The notes: generated from the sequence alone by a model not told the origin. A stretch of 64,000 nucleotides of DNA from JAWLHA01 sp041690535 (GCA_041690535.1 JAWLHA010000012.1:19118-83117); one strand, 5' to 3'. Numbered from the stretch's first letter, positions 37,051 through 46,951 are shown. Numbers and translations are program-made.

Positions 37051-39207
37051 TCAGCCCGGGCGGGTGATTCGCCAGCAGCGGTGTATGTCGGGGCGTCTCT
37101 TGAAATCTTCGGGGATCGTGAGTCGGGTCACATCTTCAACCGAGAGAAATGCAAGCTGTTCCGTGTCCAATTTGAACCTGCGGAAGTTGTTGGAAAAGAT
37201 CAGTACCCCGTCCTCCTCCAGCAGTGCTGCCGCCCTCGATATCAGAGTCACATGGTCCCGCTGCACGTCGAAGGTCTCGGCCATCTTCTTGGAGCTGGAG
37301 AAGGTGGGCGGGTCGAGGAAGATGAGCCCGTAACGGCGGGTGCGGCGGGCTGCCTCGCGCTCCAGCCACTCCATGCAGTCGGCACGAATGAACTCGTGCT
37401 CCTCCCCCCCGAAACCGTTGAGGGCGAGGTTGCGCCGCGCCCACTCCAGGTAGGTGTTGGACATGTCCACGGTGGTGGTGGCGCTGGCCCCCCCCAGGGC
37501 GGCGTGGACGGTGGCGCTGCCGGTGTAGGCGAAGAGGTTGAGAAAGCGCCGCCCGGCGGCCAGCTGTCCGAGCATGCCTCGGGTGATGCGGTGGTCCAGG
37601 AACAGGCCGGTATCGAGGTAGTCCTCAAAGTTGACCAGCAGGCGGGCCTTGGCCTCACGCACTTCATGGAAATGGCCTTGGGCGGCCAGCTTCTCGTATT
37701 GGGCCCGCCCCTTCTGCCGGCGGCGGGTCTTGAAGAAGAGGCGCTCGGCCGGCACCTCCAACACCTTGGGCATGACCGCGAGGGCCTCCTGCTGGCGCCG
37801 CAGCACCTTGTCCGGATCGATGCTCTTCGGGGCCTCGTACTCCTGGACGTGGACGAAGCGCTGTCCCTGGGGGTCGTGGTAGAGGTCCACCGCAAAGGCG
37901 TATTCGGGCAGGTCGGCATCGTAGAGCCGGAAGCAGTCGATCCCCTCGCGGCGCGCCCAGCGGCCCAGGTTCTTCAAATTCTTGCGCAGACGGTTGGCCA
38001 GCATCTCACCGCCGGCCCCGTCGCCGGGTCGTGCGCTGGCCCAGGGGGACTCCCCCGGGGCCCGGGCGGCGAGATCGTAGGTGAACAGGCGGCACTCGAT
38101 GGAGCCGTTGTAGAGCACGGCAGACTGCACCGGCCGCAGCGCCAGGTAGCCCGCCAGTTCCGGGTTCCCGGTGAAGACGACGGCGCGCCAGCCGGCCAGG
38201 GGCCGCAATTGTGCCCCCAGTGCGGCGTAGAGCGGGCGCAGGGTACTGCTCTCGCCCAGGCGCTCGCCATAGGGGGGGTTGGTCGCCACCAGCCCGGGGG
38301 GCAGGTCGGCCGGACTAGGTTGGTCCTCCAGCGATTTGTGAATCAGTTCGATGCGCCCCTCCAGCCGCGCCATCAGAACATTCTCCCGGGCCGCCTCGAG
38401 GGCCTCGGGGGCCTCATCGAAGCCCCGGATGGGGGGCAGATGATTCAGCCCCTCTTCACGCCGGGTGCGCGCCTCCTCCAGCAGGCGGGCCCACAGGGTT
38501 GCATCGTGTCCCCGCCAGCCCAGAAATCCGAAGTAGTCGCGATCGAGTCCGGGGGCGATGTCCGCCGCCATGAGCGCCGCTTCGATGAGCAGCGTGCCGG
38601 AGCCGCACATGGGGTCCACCAGAGCGCCCCCGCGGGCGGCGATCTCCGGCCACCCGGCCAGCCGCAGGATGGCAGCAGCCAGGTTTTCCTTCAGCGGTGC
38701 CATGGCACCCTCGGCCCGGTAGCCGCGCCGGTGCAGCCCCATGCCGGCCAGATCGAGGCTGACCTGGGCCCGCGGGCCCCGCAGGTGCACGTTGATGCGG
38801 ATGTCGGGGTGATCGGTGTCCACGTCCGGTCGTTCGCCAAACTGCTCCCGGAAGCGATCGACCACCGCATCCTTCACCTTCAGTGCCGCAAAGCGGCTGT
38901 GGCTGATGGGGGAGTCACTGGCGGTGCAGTCCACCGCGAGCGTGCCGGAGGAGCGCATGTGCCGCTCCCAGCGGATCGCCTTCACCCCCTCGTACAGGGT
39001 TTCGGCATCGGGGGCAGGCACGGTGGTGAGCGGCAGCAGCACGCGATTGGCAATCCGGGACCAAAGGCAGGCCCGGTAGGCGGTCTCGAGGGGCCCCTGG
39101 AACCAGACGCCTGCTTCGATCACGTTGATCCGCTCGGCGCCGAGGGCGCGCAGTTCGTCACCAAGCAACTGGTTCATGCCCCGGGGGGCTGTGGCAAAGA
39201 ATTTCAT
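37051..39207 (-). CDS. rlmL: 23S rRNA (guanine-2445 N2 / guanine-2069 N7) methyltransferase RlmKL
   Basis: A 718-residue bifunctional rRNA methyltransferase. The N-terminal half has a THUMP domain (about 45-155) and an N2-G methyltransferase with DPMCGSGTLLIEAALMAADI and the catalytic NPPYGERLG at about 310. The C-terminal half is RlmK-like: DLPEYAFAVDLYHD, LLVNFEDYLDTGLFLDHR, RFLNLFAYTGSATVHAALGG and IFLDPPTFSSSKKM. It modifies two bases of the peptidyl transferase region during 50S assembly. Full length for the family. ATG 39207 follows GAGAGG. It stands alone and converges with FN3 copy 2. Confidence 0.96.
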   Translation of the reverse strand: MKFFATAPRGMNQLLGDELRALGAERINVIEAGVWFQGPLETAYRACLWSRIANRVLLPLTTVPAPDAETLYEGVKAIRWERHMRSSGTLAVDCTASDSPISHSRFAALKVKDAVVDRFREQFGERPDVDTDHPDIRINVHLRGPRAQVSLDLAGMGLHRRGYRAEGAMAPLKENLAAAILRLAGWPEIAARGGALVDPMCGSGTLLIEAALMAADIAPGLDRDYFGFLGWRGHDATLWARLLEEARTRREEGLNHLPPIRGFDEAPEALEAARENVLMARLEGRIELIHKSLEDQPSPADLPPGLVATNPPYGERLGESSTLRPLYAALGAQLRPLAGWRAVVFTGNPELAGYLALRPVQSAVLYNGSIECRLFTYDLAARAPGESPWASARPGDGAGGEMLANRLRKNLKNLGRWARREGIDCFRLYDADLPEYAFAVDLYHDPQGQRFVHVQEYEAPKSIDPDKVLRRQQEALAVMPKVLEVPAERLFFKTRRRQKGRAQYEKLAAQGHFHEVREAKARLLVNFEDYLDTGLFLDHRITRGMLGQLAAGRRFLNLFAYTGSATVHAALGGASATTTVDMSNTYLEWARRNLALNGFGGEEHEFIRADCMEWLEREAARRTRRYGLIFLDPPTFSSSKKMAETFDVQRDHVTLISRAAALLEEDGVLIFSNNFRRFKLDTEQLAFLSVEDVTRLTIPEDFKRRPDIHRCWRITRPG

Positions 39208-39379
39208 GGGGGCGCCTCTCTTCCGCTGGGGCGGGGATTATAAGGCAGATACGAGGTGGGCGGTTCGGGAGACGAGGTCCGGCACTGTCAGGATCGAATC
39301 CGACCCGAACAATTCAAGCGCTCGTGGCCGCGTAGTGTCTCCTGCGTGTGCCGAAAGTCAGGCTAGCCTTCCCTGACAC

Positions 39380-39389
39380 GGGGGGGGGG
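39380..39389 (+). repeat. Homopolymeric G10 tract before the RibD-like gene
   Basis: Ten consecutive G residues end one base before the ATG at 39391, overlapping the position of the ribosome-binding site. Tracts of this length can change by slippage during replication and alter translation of the gene behind them. Confidence 0.85.
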
Positions 39390-39390
39390 C

Positions 39391-40224
39391 ATGAGCGAGG
39401 AGATGCTGCTGCGGCTGTTGCCCCTGCCGGCGCAGGATCGGCCGGTGGCCGGCACGTTTCTCGAGCAGGACTTGCGCGGTGTGGCGCGGGTCGGGGAGCC
39501 GTTTGTCTACACCAACTTCATCAGCAGTCTGGACGGCCGCATCTCCCTGCCGGAACCCCTCTCTGGCCGCCGGAGGGTGCCGCCGGAGATCGCCAACGCC
39601 CACGACTGGCAACTGTATATGGAGTTGGCGGCCCAGGCCGATGTGCTGCTGACCACCGGTCGGCATTTGCGGGCAGTGGGCGCGGGGCGTCGGCTGGAGC
39701 TTCTGCCCACCGATGAGGGGGGCTTTGCCCGGCTGAGCCGTTGGCGGCTTGATCGGGGGCTGCCGGCCCGACCGGCCATTGCCGCCTTGAGTGCCTCCTT
39801 GGCCATTCCTGCGGAAATTCCCGCGGTGTACGGCGGCGAGGTGATCCTCCTCACCGATCCCGCCGTCGCGCCCGCGCGGGCACGCCACCTGGAGAAGGCC
39901 GGCGCCCAGGTGCTGCGGATGGAGACAGGCTCCGGGGTGCCGGCGGCCAGGGCGGTGGCCGCCTTGGCCGCTCGAGGCCACCGCATGATCTACTCTGTTG
40001 CCGGCCCTCGGGTGATGACCGCCTTGCTCCGCGAGGGGCTGCTCCATCGCCTTTACCTGACCCTTGCGCAGGTGATCCTGGGGGGCGAAGGTTTCGACAC
40101 GCTGACCGCCGGGCCGCCCCTCGCCCCGCCGGCCCATTTCCGGCTTGCCGAACTCTACCACGACCCAGCCCAACCACCGGGTGCGGGACAGCTGTTTGCC
40201 GTTTATGAAGCATCCGATCAGTGA
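39391..40224 (+). CDS. RibD C-terminal domain (dihydrofolate-reductase-fold) reductase
   Basis: A 277-residue protein with the RibD_C fold: FVYTNFISSLDGRISLPEP near residue 40 matches the family block, LLTTGRHLRAVG and IYSVAGPRVMTALLREGLLHRLYLTLAQVILGG follow. By family it is an NADPH-dependent reductase of a pyrimidine or pteridine-like substrate. It lacks the deaminase half of RibD, and no riboflavin genes are nearby, so its true substrate is not known. The start codon is 1 bp after a G10 tract. The gene stands alone, divergent from rlmL. Confidence 0.8.
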   Translation: MSEEMLLRLLPLPAQDRPVAGTFLEQDLRGVARVGEPFVYTNFISSLDGRISLPEPLSGRRRVPPEIANAHDWQLYMELAAQADVLLTTGRHLRAVGAGRRLELLPTDEGGFARLSRWRLDRGLPARPAIAALSASLAIPAEIPAVYGGEVILLTDPAVAPARARHLEKAGAQVLRMETGSGVPAARAVAALAARGHRMIYSVAGPRVMTALLREGLLHRLYLTLAQVILGGEGFDTLTAGPPLAPPAHFRLAELYHDPAQPPGAGQLFAVYEASDQ

Positions 40225-40570
40225 CTGATCGCTCGGAACAGGGTGGCCTCTTCAGGGAGAGACGCGAGCCCCTCCTCGATACCATCCTGCAACGGACGCG
40301 ATCGCCCATGGGGGGCCATGGATGAGCCCGAAAATCAGTCGTCCGCAACGTGCGTGCTTCACCTCGTCCGGCGCATCCCGTGGTTGCCTTGCTTCTCGTT
40401 GCCCGTCCTTCGCCCTCGATTGCGTCACGGGATTATTGGCTACTATTTAACTGTAAGTCGCGCCGAGTCTGCGCCTTCCATCGACAGACCCGCGAAGGGG
40501 GATGCAAGCCCTGCAACGAATGCGGGCTTTTTCTGGACCGCACCTTCAGTCCGTCAACCGGGAAGTGTTT
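40225..40570. other. Intergenic region upstream of prkA
   Basis: 346 bp without a believable gene. It contains the leader of the prkA-yeaH-spoVR group. No FNR box or clear sigma-54 element was recognised. A frame open upstream of the prkA start was not used because the family N-terminus begins at 40571. Confidence 0.5.
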
Positions 40571-42514
40571 ATGAGCAGCGAATACATAGAAGAACGGAGC
40601 AAATTTCTCGAGTCCCTGTCCGCATACACGCGGGAGCATAAGGCCCACCACTGGAAAGGGAGCTTCCGCAGCTTCATGGAAGAGGTCCTGCCGCGTGATG
40701 CACGCGTTCTTGCCCGGACCAGCCATCAGTACATCTGGGACATGTTGCGCTGGTATCGCCACGAGGCCGGTGGAGAGGCGGAGGGCATCCCCCCCAGACA
40801 GCTCTTTTCCAACGAATTGTTCGGGGTCGATGAGGCGCTGGATCGGGTCATCGACTACTTCAAGGCGGCAAGCGCCGGCTCCGAGGTGGGTCGCCGACTG
40901 CTGCTGCTGCTCGGGCCGCCCTCGGGCGGCAAGTCGACCATGGTCATTCTCCTCAAGCGCGGGCTGGAAGAGTACAGCCTCACGGAGGAGGGGGCCGTCT
41001 ACGCCATCGATGGCTGCCCGGTGCACGAGTCCCCCCTCCATTTGGTACCGCACACCTTGCGGGGGAGTTTCCGCGAGAACTATGGCGTGGAGATTCAGGG
41101 ACAGCTCTGCCCCTACTGCCGCACGCGGCTGGAGGATGAGTTCGACGGCGACTTCATGCGATTCCCGGTGGAGCGGGTCTTCATTTCCGAGGCGGCGCGC
41201 ATGGGGGTCGGCACCTACGCGCCCCATGACCCCACCACGGCGGACATTGCCGATCTGGTGGGCTCGGTGGACCTCTCCAAGGTGTCGGAGTTCGGCGACG
41301 AAGGCGACCCCCGGGCCTGGTCATGGTCCGGCGCGGTCTACGCCGCCAGCCGCGGCGTGCTGGAGATGATCGAAATCCTCAAGGTGAAGCGGGAGTTTCT
41401 CTACCTGCTGCTCACCCTGACCCAGGAGAAGAACGTCAAGGTGGCGCGCTTCCCGCTCATCTACATGGATGAGGCGATCATTGCCCACACCAACCTCGCC
41501 GAGTTCAACAACTTCCTCCAGGAGAAGGAAAACGAGGCGCTGCTCGACCGCATGGTCATCGTGCAGGTGCCCTACACCCTCTCCTACCCCGAGGAGGCAC
41601 GGATCTACGCCAAGCTCATCTCCAACGCCCCCGCATTCCGGGATGTCCACCTCGACCCCCACGCCCTGAAGATCGTGGCGGTGTTCGCCATCCTCAGCCG
41701 CCTGAACCGCGGGGAGCGGGAGGACCTGGACCTGTCCAAGAAGGTGCGTCTCTACGCGGGTGAGACGGTGGAGGGGATCCCGCCCGTGGAGGTGGAGCGG
41801 ATCCGCCGGGAGACACCGGGGGAGGGGCTGACGGGGGTGAGTCCGCGTTTTGTCATCAACGCCATCTCCAACGCCATCACCCGCAGCGATGTGAGCAGCC
41901 TCACCAGCATGGATGTGCTGCTGGCCATGAAGGATGCCATCGAGCATGACGCGCGCATGGAGCAGAAGCAGAAGACGCTGTGGATCGACTTCCTCGTCAC
42001 CGCCCGCAAGGACTTCTATAACCGCTGGGTCAAGGAGGACGTTCACAAGGCCCTCTTCACCTCCTTCGAGGAGGAGGCCCAGACGTTGCTCGACAAGTAC
42101 CTGGACGAAGTGGAGGCCTCTCTCGACCAGCGCCAGATCGTCGACCCCATCACCGGCGAGCGGCGCGCCCCCGACGAGAGGTTCATGCGCTCGGTGGAGG
42201 AGAAGATCAAGATATCCGACTCCGGCAAGGCCACCTTCCGCCAGGAGGTGGTGCGCAAGGCGATGGTGTCGTTCAAGCGGGGCGAGCGTTTTACCCTCGA
42301 CAGCCACTCGCGGCTGCATGAGGCGATTCAACAGTACCTGTTCGAAGAGCGGCGCGATGTGTTGCGGCTGGTGACCTCGGCGGCTCGGCCGGACGAGGAG
42401 GCACAGAGAAAGATCTCGGCGGTGGAGCAGCGGCTGGTGCAGGATTACGGCTACGATGCCCACTCGGCCCGGGAAGCACTCAATTACGTCACCACGCTTC
42501 TGTCGCAGGAATAG
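40571..42514 (+). CDS. prkA: PrkA/YeaG serine protein kinase
   Basis: A 647-residue PrkA-type protein with an AAA+ ATPase core and C-terminal kinase-like domain. Walker A is GPPSGGKSTMVILLKRGL; RGSFRENYGVEIQGQLCP and a Cys pair (CPYCR) follow, then IYMDEAIIAHTNLAEFNNF. E. coli YeaG is a kinase-type protein needed in nitrogen starvation and stress adaptation. ATG 40571 with GGGAAG upstream gives the standard N-terminus MSSEYIEERSKFLESLSAYT. It is the first of three genes, followed by yeaH and spoVR; these are the usual partners. Confidence 0.95.
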   Translation: MSSEYIEERSKFLESLSAYTREHKAHHWKGSFRSFMEEVLPRDARVLARTSHQYIWDMLRWYRHEAGGEAEGIPPRQLFSNELFGVDEALDRVIDYFKAASAGSEVGRRLLLLLGPPSGGKSTMVILLKRGLEEYSLTEEGAVYAIDGCPVHESPLHLVPHTLRGSFRENYGVEIQGQLCPYCRTRLEDEFDGDFMRFPVERVFISEAARMGVGTYAPHDPTTADIADLVGSVDLSKVSEFGDEGDPRAWSWSGAVYAASRGVLEMIEILKVKREFLYLLLTLTQEKNVKVARFPLIYMDEAIIAHTNLAEFNNFLQEKENEALLDRMVIVQVPYTLSYPEEARIYAKLISNAPAFRDVHLDPHALKIVAVFAILSRLNRGEREDLDLSKKVRLYAGETVEGIPPVEVERIRRETPGEGLTGVSPRFVINAISNAITRSDVSSLTSMDVLLAMKDAIEHDARMEQKQKTLWIDFLVTARKDFYNRWVKEDVHKALFTSFEEEAQTLLDKYLDEVEASLDQRQIVDPITGERRAPDERFMRSVEEKIKISDSGKATFRQEVVRKAMVSFKRGERFTLDSHSRLHEAIQQYLFEERRDVLRLVTSAARPDEEAQRKISAVEQRLVQDYGYDAHSAREALNYVTTLLSQE

Positions 42515-42693
42515 CGGTTCGGGATCACAGGGGGCTCCGAGAGTTCGCAATGGCAGCGAGTCATTCGCGGGAATAGCGCCCAGGAACCACTCGCGCCGCA
42601 AGAACGGCTATGTTCAATGTGAAGGGGCCGTGGTGGCGGTGAACGCCAGATCGGTGGCCCCACAAATCCTGCGGCAGACTTCCGGTTAACGCC

Positions 42694-43854
42694 ATGAGCG
42701 ATACTATCGAAGACAAAGACACACGCTGGTACGACCTCTTCTCACGAGGGACCCGCGACTGGCTTCGGCACAACGACAAGGTGCGCGATGCGGTCAAAAA
42801 GCGGGTGATGGAGCTGGCCGGGGAGACGGACGTCCTGGGCGGTGGAGACCGCACCGTTCAAGTGCCGGTCCGTTTCCTCGAACACTACCGCTTCCGTCTC
42901 AACGACTCGGGGGAGCGCCACGGGGTGGGGCAGGGACAGGTCCAGCCGGGGGACATCCTGCGGCCGGCACAGCCCGGCGGCGAGGGGCGCGGCAAGGGCA
43001 GCAGCGGTAGCGGGGAGGGCGGCATGGAGTTCGTGCTGGAGTTCAAGGTCGACGAGATCGTCGACTGGCTCTGGGACGAGTTGCAACTGCCCAATCTGGA
43101 GCCGAAAAGTGGAACGGTGACCGATGACGAGCTCACCCGCACGGGGTGGGACCGACGCGGTGCACGGGCCCGCCTCGACCGGCGCCGCTCGCTCAAGGAG
43201 GCGGTGAAGCGCCGGACGGTGCAGCCCGGGGGACCGGCCTTCACCAATGAAGACCTGCGCTATCGCCAGCTGGTGCGACGGCCCAAACCCTCCACCAACG
43301 CGGTGGTTTTCTTCTCCCTTGACGTCTCCTCCAGCGTCAGCGATCGGGAGCGGCGCCTGGCCAAGACCTTCTTCTTCTGGGTGCTGCAGGGGCTGCGTCG
43401 GCAGTACAAGCGGATCGAGACGGTGTTCATCGCCCATACCGTGCGGGCGTGGGAGTTTCCCGAAGAGGAGTTTTTCCAGGTGCGCGCCCAAGGGGGGACT
43501 GTCGCCTCCACGGCGTTCAAGAAGACCCTGGAGATCATCCACGAGCGCTACGACCCGAGCCGCTACAACATCTACCTCTTCTACGCTTCGGATGGTGAAA
43601 ATTTTGCCGATGACCGGATGCCCGCCGCCTCGGCGCTGCAGGAGCTGGGGGAAGCGGCCAGCTTCATGGGCTATCTGGAGACAGGGCGGACGATGCAGCT
43701 GGAGTACGAGACCGAGACGGCCCGACTGTTTGCTCGCCTGGCAAGCGCCGGCATGCCCGTGGGGACATATGCCCTCTCCGAGGAGAACGACATCTGGGAG
43801 GCCATCAAGCGGTTTTTCCGCCAGCAGGCCAGGAGCGACGAGGCGCAGGTCTGA
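42694..43854 (+). CDS. yeaH: YeaH/DUF444 family protein
   Basis: A 386-residue DUF444 protein with a von Willebrand A-like C-terminal half: VVFFSLDVSSSVSDRERRLA is a MIDAS-type DxSxS motif, followed by IETVFIAHTVRAWEFPEEEF and YNIYLFYASDGENFADD. The N-terminal half is charged, with a Gly-rich stretch (GEGRGKGSSGSGEGG). It is coexpressed with PrkA in E. coli and related bacteria; the biochemical job is not established, but a metal-dependent adhesion-type interaction is plausible. It lies 180 bp after prkA and 59 bp before spoVR. Confidence 0.94.
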   Translation: MSDTIEDKDTRWYDLFSRGTRDWLRHNDKVRDAVKKRVMELAGETDVLGGGDRTVQVPVRFLEHYRFRLNDSGERHGVGQGQVQPGDILRPAQPGGEGRGKGSSGSGEGGMEFVLEFKVDEIVDWLWDELQLPNLEPKSGTVTDDELTRTGWDRRGARARLDRRRSLKEAVKRRTVQPGGPAFTNEDLRYRQLVRRPKPSTNAVVFFSLDVSSSVSDRERRLAKTFFFWVLQGLRRQYKRIETVFIAHTVRAWEFPEEEFFQVRAQGGTVASTAFKKTLEIIHERYDPSRYNIYLFYASDGENFADDRMPAASALQELGEAASFMGYLETGRTMQLEYETETARLFARLASAGMPVGTYALSEENDIWEAIKRFFRQQARSDEAQV

Positions 43855-43913
43855 GGGAGCAGGCGGGCAGCGCGCCCGTGCGCTGGCCATCACCAAGCGA
43901 GAACAACCGAGCC

Positions 43914-45296
43914 ATGACCGAGACTGAACAGCTCAAAGAGAACATCGTACGCATGGAGGCGCTCGCCAAGGAGGCCGGCCTCGATTACTACCCGGTGGAC
44001 TTCGAGGTGGTGCCGCCCACCTTCATGATGGAGGTGGCTGTCTACGGCCTGCCGGTGCGCATGCCCCACTGGTCGTTCGGGGTGCGCTACATCTACCAGT
44101 TGGTCCAGCACCGCATGGGCCACTCCCGCATTTTCGAGGTGGTTTTCCCGGGCAATCCCGGTCGGGCGTACCTGGCAAATACCAACACCCTGGATGAAAA
44201 CACGCTGGTGGTGGCACACGTCCTGGGCCATGCCGACTTTGCCAAGAACAACTTTCTGTTTCGGCGCAGCCAGGAGCAGGTGGGCTATCGCATTGTGGAA
44301 CAGGCCGCCTCCCACGCCCATCAGATCACCTCCGCCATCGAACTGCACGGCCAGGAACGGGTCGAGGCGGTGCTGGATGCCGCGCTTTCCCTCGAACAGT
44401 ACATCGATCCCCATCAGGGGCTGCGCCGCCCCCGCTATCCGCACTACGAGGATGTGGCGGCGCCGGCGGCGCCGGCCGACTCCTTTCAGGCGCGTTTCGA
44501 GGCCCTCGGCGCACCGGGGGCATCGGCCCGCGAGCTGACCGCCGCGCGCCGTAAGCGCCTGCCGACCCCGCCCCACCCGGAATACGATCTGTTGTGGTTC
44601 ATCGCAAACTATGCCCCCGACATGGAGGAGTGGGAGCGGGACATCTTCCTCGCGGTGCGAGAGGAGTCGTTCTACTTCTATCCGGTGTTCGCCTGCCAGA
44701 TCATGAACGAAGGGTGGGCTTCGTTCTGGCATGCCCGGCTGCTGCGCAATGCCGACTTCCTGCCCCAGCAACTCTATGTGGAGGCGGCCAAGACCCACTC
44801 GGACGTGGTCCGCCCCTACGCAGGCGACCGTCAGGTGGCCCTGTCGGTCAACCCATATCACCTCGGGTTTTGCATGTGGGAGAAAATCGTCGAGGCGGAG
44901 GGGCTCGATCGCGCCCGCGGGATCATGATGGAAGATGACGACTTCAGCTTCATCCGCAACCATCTCACCGAGGAGCTGGCGGAGGAGCTCGGCCTGTTCG
45001 AGTACGCCGCGCGGCGCGACGGTCAGGTCTCCGTGGAGAAGCGCGACCTCGACGCGCTGCAGGAGGCGTTGCTTGCCCCCAAGTTCAACTTCGGCGGCCC
45101 GCGGGTCCACGTGGCCAACATGCGCAACGACGGTACCCTGGAGCTGCGCCACGACTATGAGGTCGACGGCCGGGGCCTGGACCTCACCCGCGCCCAGCGG
45201 GTCCTGGGTTATCTCCATCGGATCTGGCGCCGTCCCGTGCTACTGCACACCGTGGACAAACTGGGTGAGGAGGAGGTCTTGAGCCTCGGGGCATGA
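43914..45296 (+). CDS. SpoVR family protein
   Basis: A 460-residue SpoVR/YcgB homologue. Family blocks include GLDYYPVDFEVVPPTFMMEV, YGLPVRMPHWSFGVRY, HVLGHADFAKNN, IMNEGWASFWHARLL and LGFCMWEKI. SpoVR proteins have no proven activity; they are cytoplasmic and belong to the PrkA-YeaH-SpoVR stress module. ATG 43914 gives the usual N-terminus MTETEQLKENIVRME; a 12-codon extension upstream lacks support. It is full length and last in the three-gene set. Confidence 0.93.
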   Translation: MTETEQLKENIVRMEALAKEAGLDYYPVDFEVVPPTFMMEVAVYGLPVRMPHWSFGVRYIYQLVQHRMGHSRIFEVVFPGNPGRAYLANTNTLDENTLVVAHVLGHADFAKNNFLFRRSQEQVGYRIVEQAASHAHQITSAIELHGQERVEAVLDAALSLEQYIDPHQGLRRPRYPHYEDVAAPAAPADSFQARFEALGAPGASARELTAARRKRLPTPPHPEYDLLWFIANYAPDMEEWERDIFLAVREESFYFYPVFACQIMNEGWASFWHARLLRNADFLPQQLYVEAAKTHSDVVRPYAGDRQVALSVNPYHLGFCMWEKIVEAEGLDRARGIMMEDDDFSFIRNHLTEELAEELGLFEYAARRDGQVSVEKRDLDALQEALLAPKFNFGGPRVHVANMRNDGTLELRHDYEVDGRGLDLTRAQRVLGYLHRIWRRPVLLHTVDKLGEEEVLSLGA

Positions 45297-45518
45297 TCAG
45301 GTAACTGCTCCTGACCGCGAGACCGCAGGGATGAGGCGGTCCGGCCGGGGCATGTCGCGCCCGCTCCCGAATTGCAGCCAGGACCTCGATAGAGAAGAGC
45401 CGCACTCAAAAGCAACCACCAGGAAACCGTCTACCTTATTACCTGAAAGGCCTTCCACTGAGCAGGTCACTTCCGACCCGTTCTGCGGCAACCGCAAATA
45501 ATAACCGGAAGGGAATCG

Positions 45519-46193
45519 ATGAACCTCGACGCCGTAATCAATGCATACCGCCGTTATGCCGGGATTTACGATCTTCTGTTCGGCCCCATCATGCACCACG
45601 GGCGCAAGCGCATCGTCGAGGCTCTCGCGGGCCAACCCGGCGACAGAATTCTCGAGGTAGGTGTCGGGACCGGCCTGTCCCTGCCGCTGTACCCCAAAGG
45701 GGTGCATGTCACCGGCATCGACGTCTCCCGGGAGATGTTGGAGAAGGCCCGCCAGCGGGTCGCTCAACGGCAGCTCTCCCAGGTGGAGGACATTCGGCTG
45801 ATGGACGCCGAGCGCATGGACTTCAAGGATGGCTTCTTCGACAAGGTGGTGGCCATGTATGTGGTGTCGGTGGCACCGAATCCCACCCGGGTGGTCGAGG
45901 AGATGCGCCGGGTCTGCAAACCCGGCGGCGAAATCCTCATCGTCAACCACTTCCGCTCGCAAAACCCCGTGCTCGCGCTTTTCGAACGGCTGCTGGCCCC
46001 GTTATCGAAACTGGCGGGGTTTCGGCCGGACATGGCCCTGGATCGCTTTATCGAGGAAACCGGACTGGAGGTGGTCTCGGTGCGCGGCGCAAACCTTTTC
46101 GGCTACTGGAAGGTGCTCCAGTGCCGCAACGGCCATGAGGCACCGGCCCCGGCGATGGAGGAGGCGGTGGAGGCGGCCCAGGGCGCCCGTTGA
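45519..46193 (+). CDS. pmtA: Class I SAM methyltransferase, PmtA-like (phospholipid N-methyltransferase)
   Basis: A 224-residue class I methyltransferase. The SAM site is RILEVGVGTGLSLPLYP, then VTGIDVSREMLEKARQRV and a VVAMYVVSVAPNPTRVVEEM block; VCKPGGEILIVNHF completes the fold. The N-terminal YRRYAGIYDLLFGPIMHHGR is typical of PmtA, which makes phosphatidylcholine from phosphatidylethanolamine. Substrate assignment is by family resemblance only. ATG 45519 follows GGAAGGG. It stands alone after spoVR, with a 222-bp gap that has no other visible content. Confidence 0.8.
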   Translation: MNLDAVINAYRRYAGIYDLLFGPIMHHGRKRIVEALAGQPGDRILEVGVGTGLSLPLYPKGVHVTGIDVSREMLEKARQRVAQRQLSQVEDIRLMDAERMDFKDGFFDKVVAMYVVSVAPNPTRVVEEMRRVCKPGGEILIVNHFRSQNPVLALFERLLAPLSKLAGFRPDMALDRFIEETGLEVVSVRGANLFGYWKVLQCRNGHEAPAPAMEEAVEAAQGAR

Positions 46194-46378
46194 ACCCACC
46201 GTGCCGTAGCCCGCACGGGCGAGTGACATCCGGTCATTGAGCCGTGCGCCGATTGACCGCCCACGGTCGAACAGATAACCGGATGGGCAGGGGACGTTTC
46301 TCGTCCGGAGTTCGCGGAGTACGACTCCAGGGGCACCATCTCGCCTGTAAGCCGAGGCTGTGATTAGAGGGCATTGGG

Positions 46379-46951
46379 TCAGCCTGCCCCGAGCCGCTCC
46401 AGATTGCGGGCGGTCTCCTGCATCTCCGTGGTGAGGGCGCGCTCCACCGCCCAGGGGCCGATCAGCGGTGGAACCCAGAAGGCGGGGATCATTCGAGCGA
46501 AGACGGTCAGACGGGTGCCGGCCGGGTCCGGGGCGAGCCGCCAGTGCACTATCCCCTCCTTGAGGTTGCTTTGCGTCGGGTCGGTGAGGGCGATGATCTC
46601 GCGATTGGGGATTTCGGCCACCTCCTGCACTTGAAACACCTGCCCGCAGAAAAACAGCACACACATTTCGGCTACGGAGTGCACCCGGTGGCGGTGACGT
46701 TGGGGCGAGGCAAGGAGCCGGCTCTTCTTCACAAGAGGGCTCAGGCGATCCAGCCGGTCGTAGTCGGAGAGCAGCGCGAAGGCCTCCGCGGGGGGAATGG
46801 CAACCACCATCTCGGCATAGACCGTGTAGGCCTCCCCCTCCCGCTCCACGTCGATGCGGGAGGACTCGACCGCGAACCCGCGCCCTCCAGTGCAGAGTAT
46901 CGCGGTGAGCCACACCGTCCCAAGTTTCCACCGCCTCCTCTTGCCCGACAT
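46379..46951 (-). CDS. Exported SRPBCC (START-like) protein
   Basis: A 190-residue protein with a signal peptide (KLGTVWLTAILCTGGRGFAVE) and a START-like fold of the polyketide-cyclase/coenzyme-Q-binding type: VVAIPPAEAFALLSDYDRLDRLSPLVKKSR, EMCVLFFCGQVFQVQEV and WRLAPDPAGTRLTVFARMIPAFWVPP. These domains bind lipids or other hydrophobic ligands; here the protein is probably periplasmic. No partner is evident. It lies 18 bp downstream of slyX on the same strand. Confidence 0.75.
   Translation of the reverse strand: MSGKRRRWKLGTVWLTAILCTGGRGFAVESSRIDVEREGEAYTVYAEMVVAIPPAEAFALLSDYDRLDRLSPLVKKSRLLASPQRHRHRVHSVAEMCVLFFCGQVFQVQEVAEIPNREIIALTDPTQSNLKEGIVHWRLAPDPAGTRLTVFARMIPAFWVPPLIGPWAVERALTTEMQETARNLERLGAG

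Noticed and set aside
37081..39243. A 720-codon rightward open frame opposite rlmL
   Set aside because: It is the complement of a complete rlmL with all motifs; high GC at third positions leaves the antisense frame open. Its residue mix is low in real domains.
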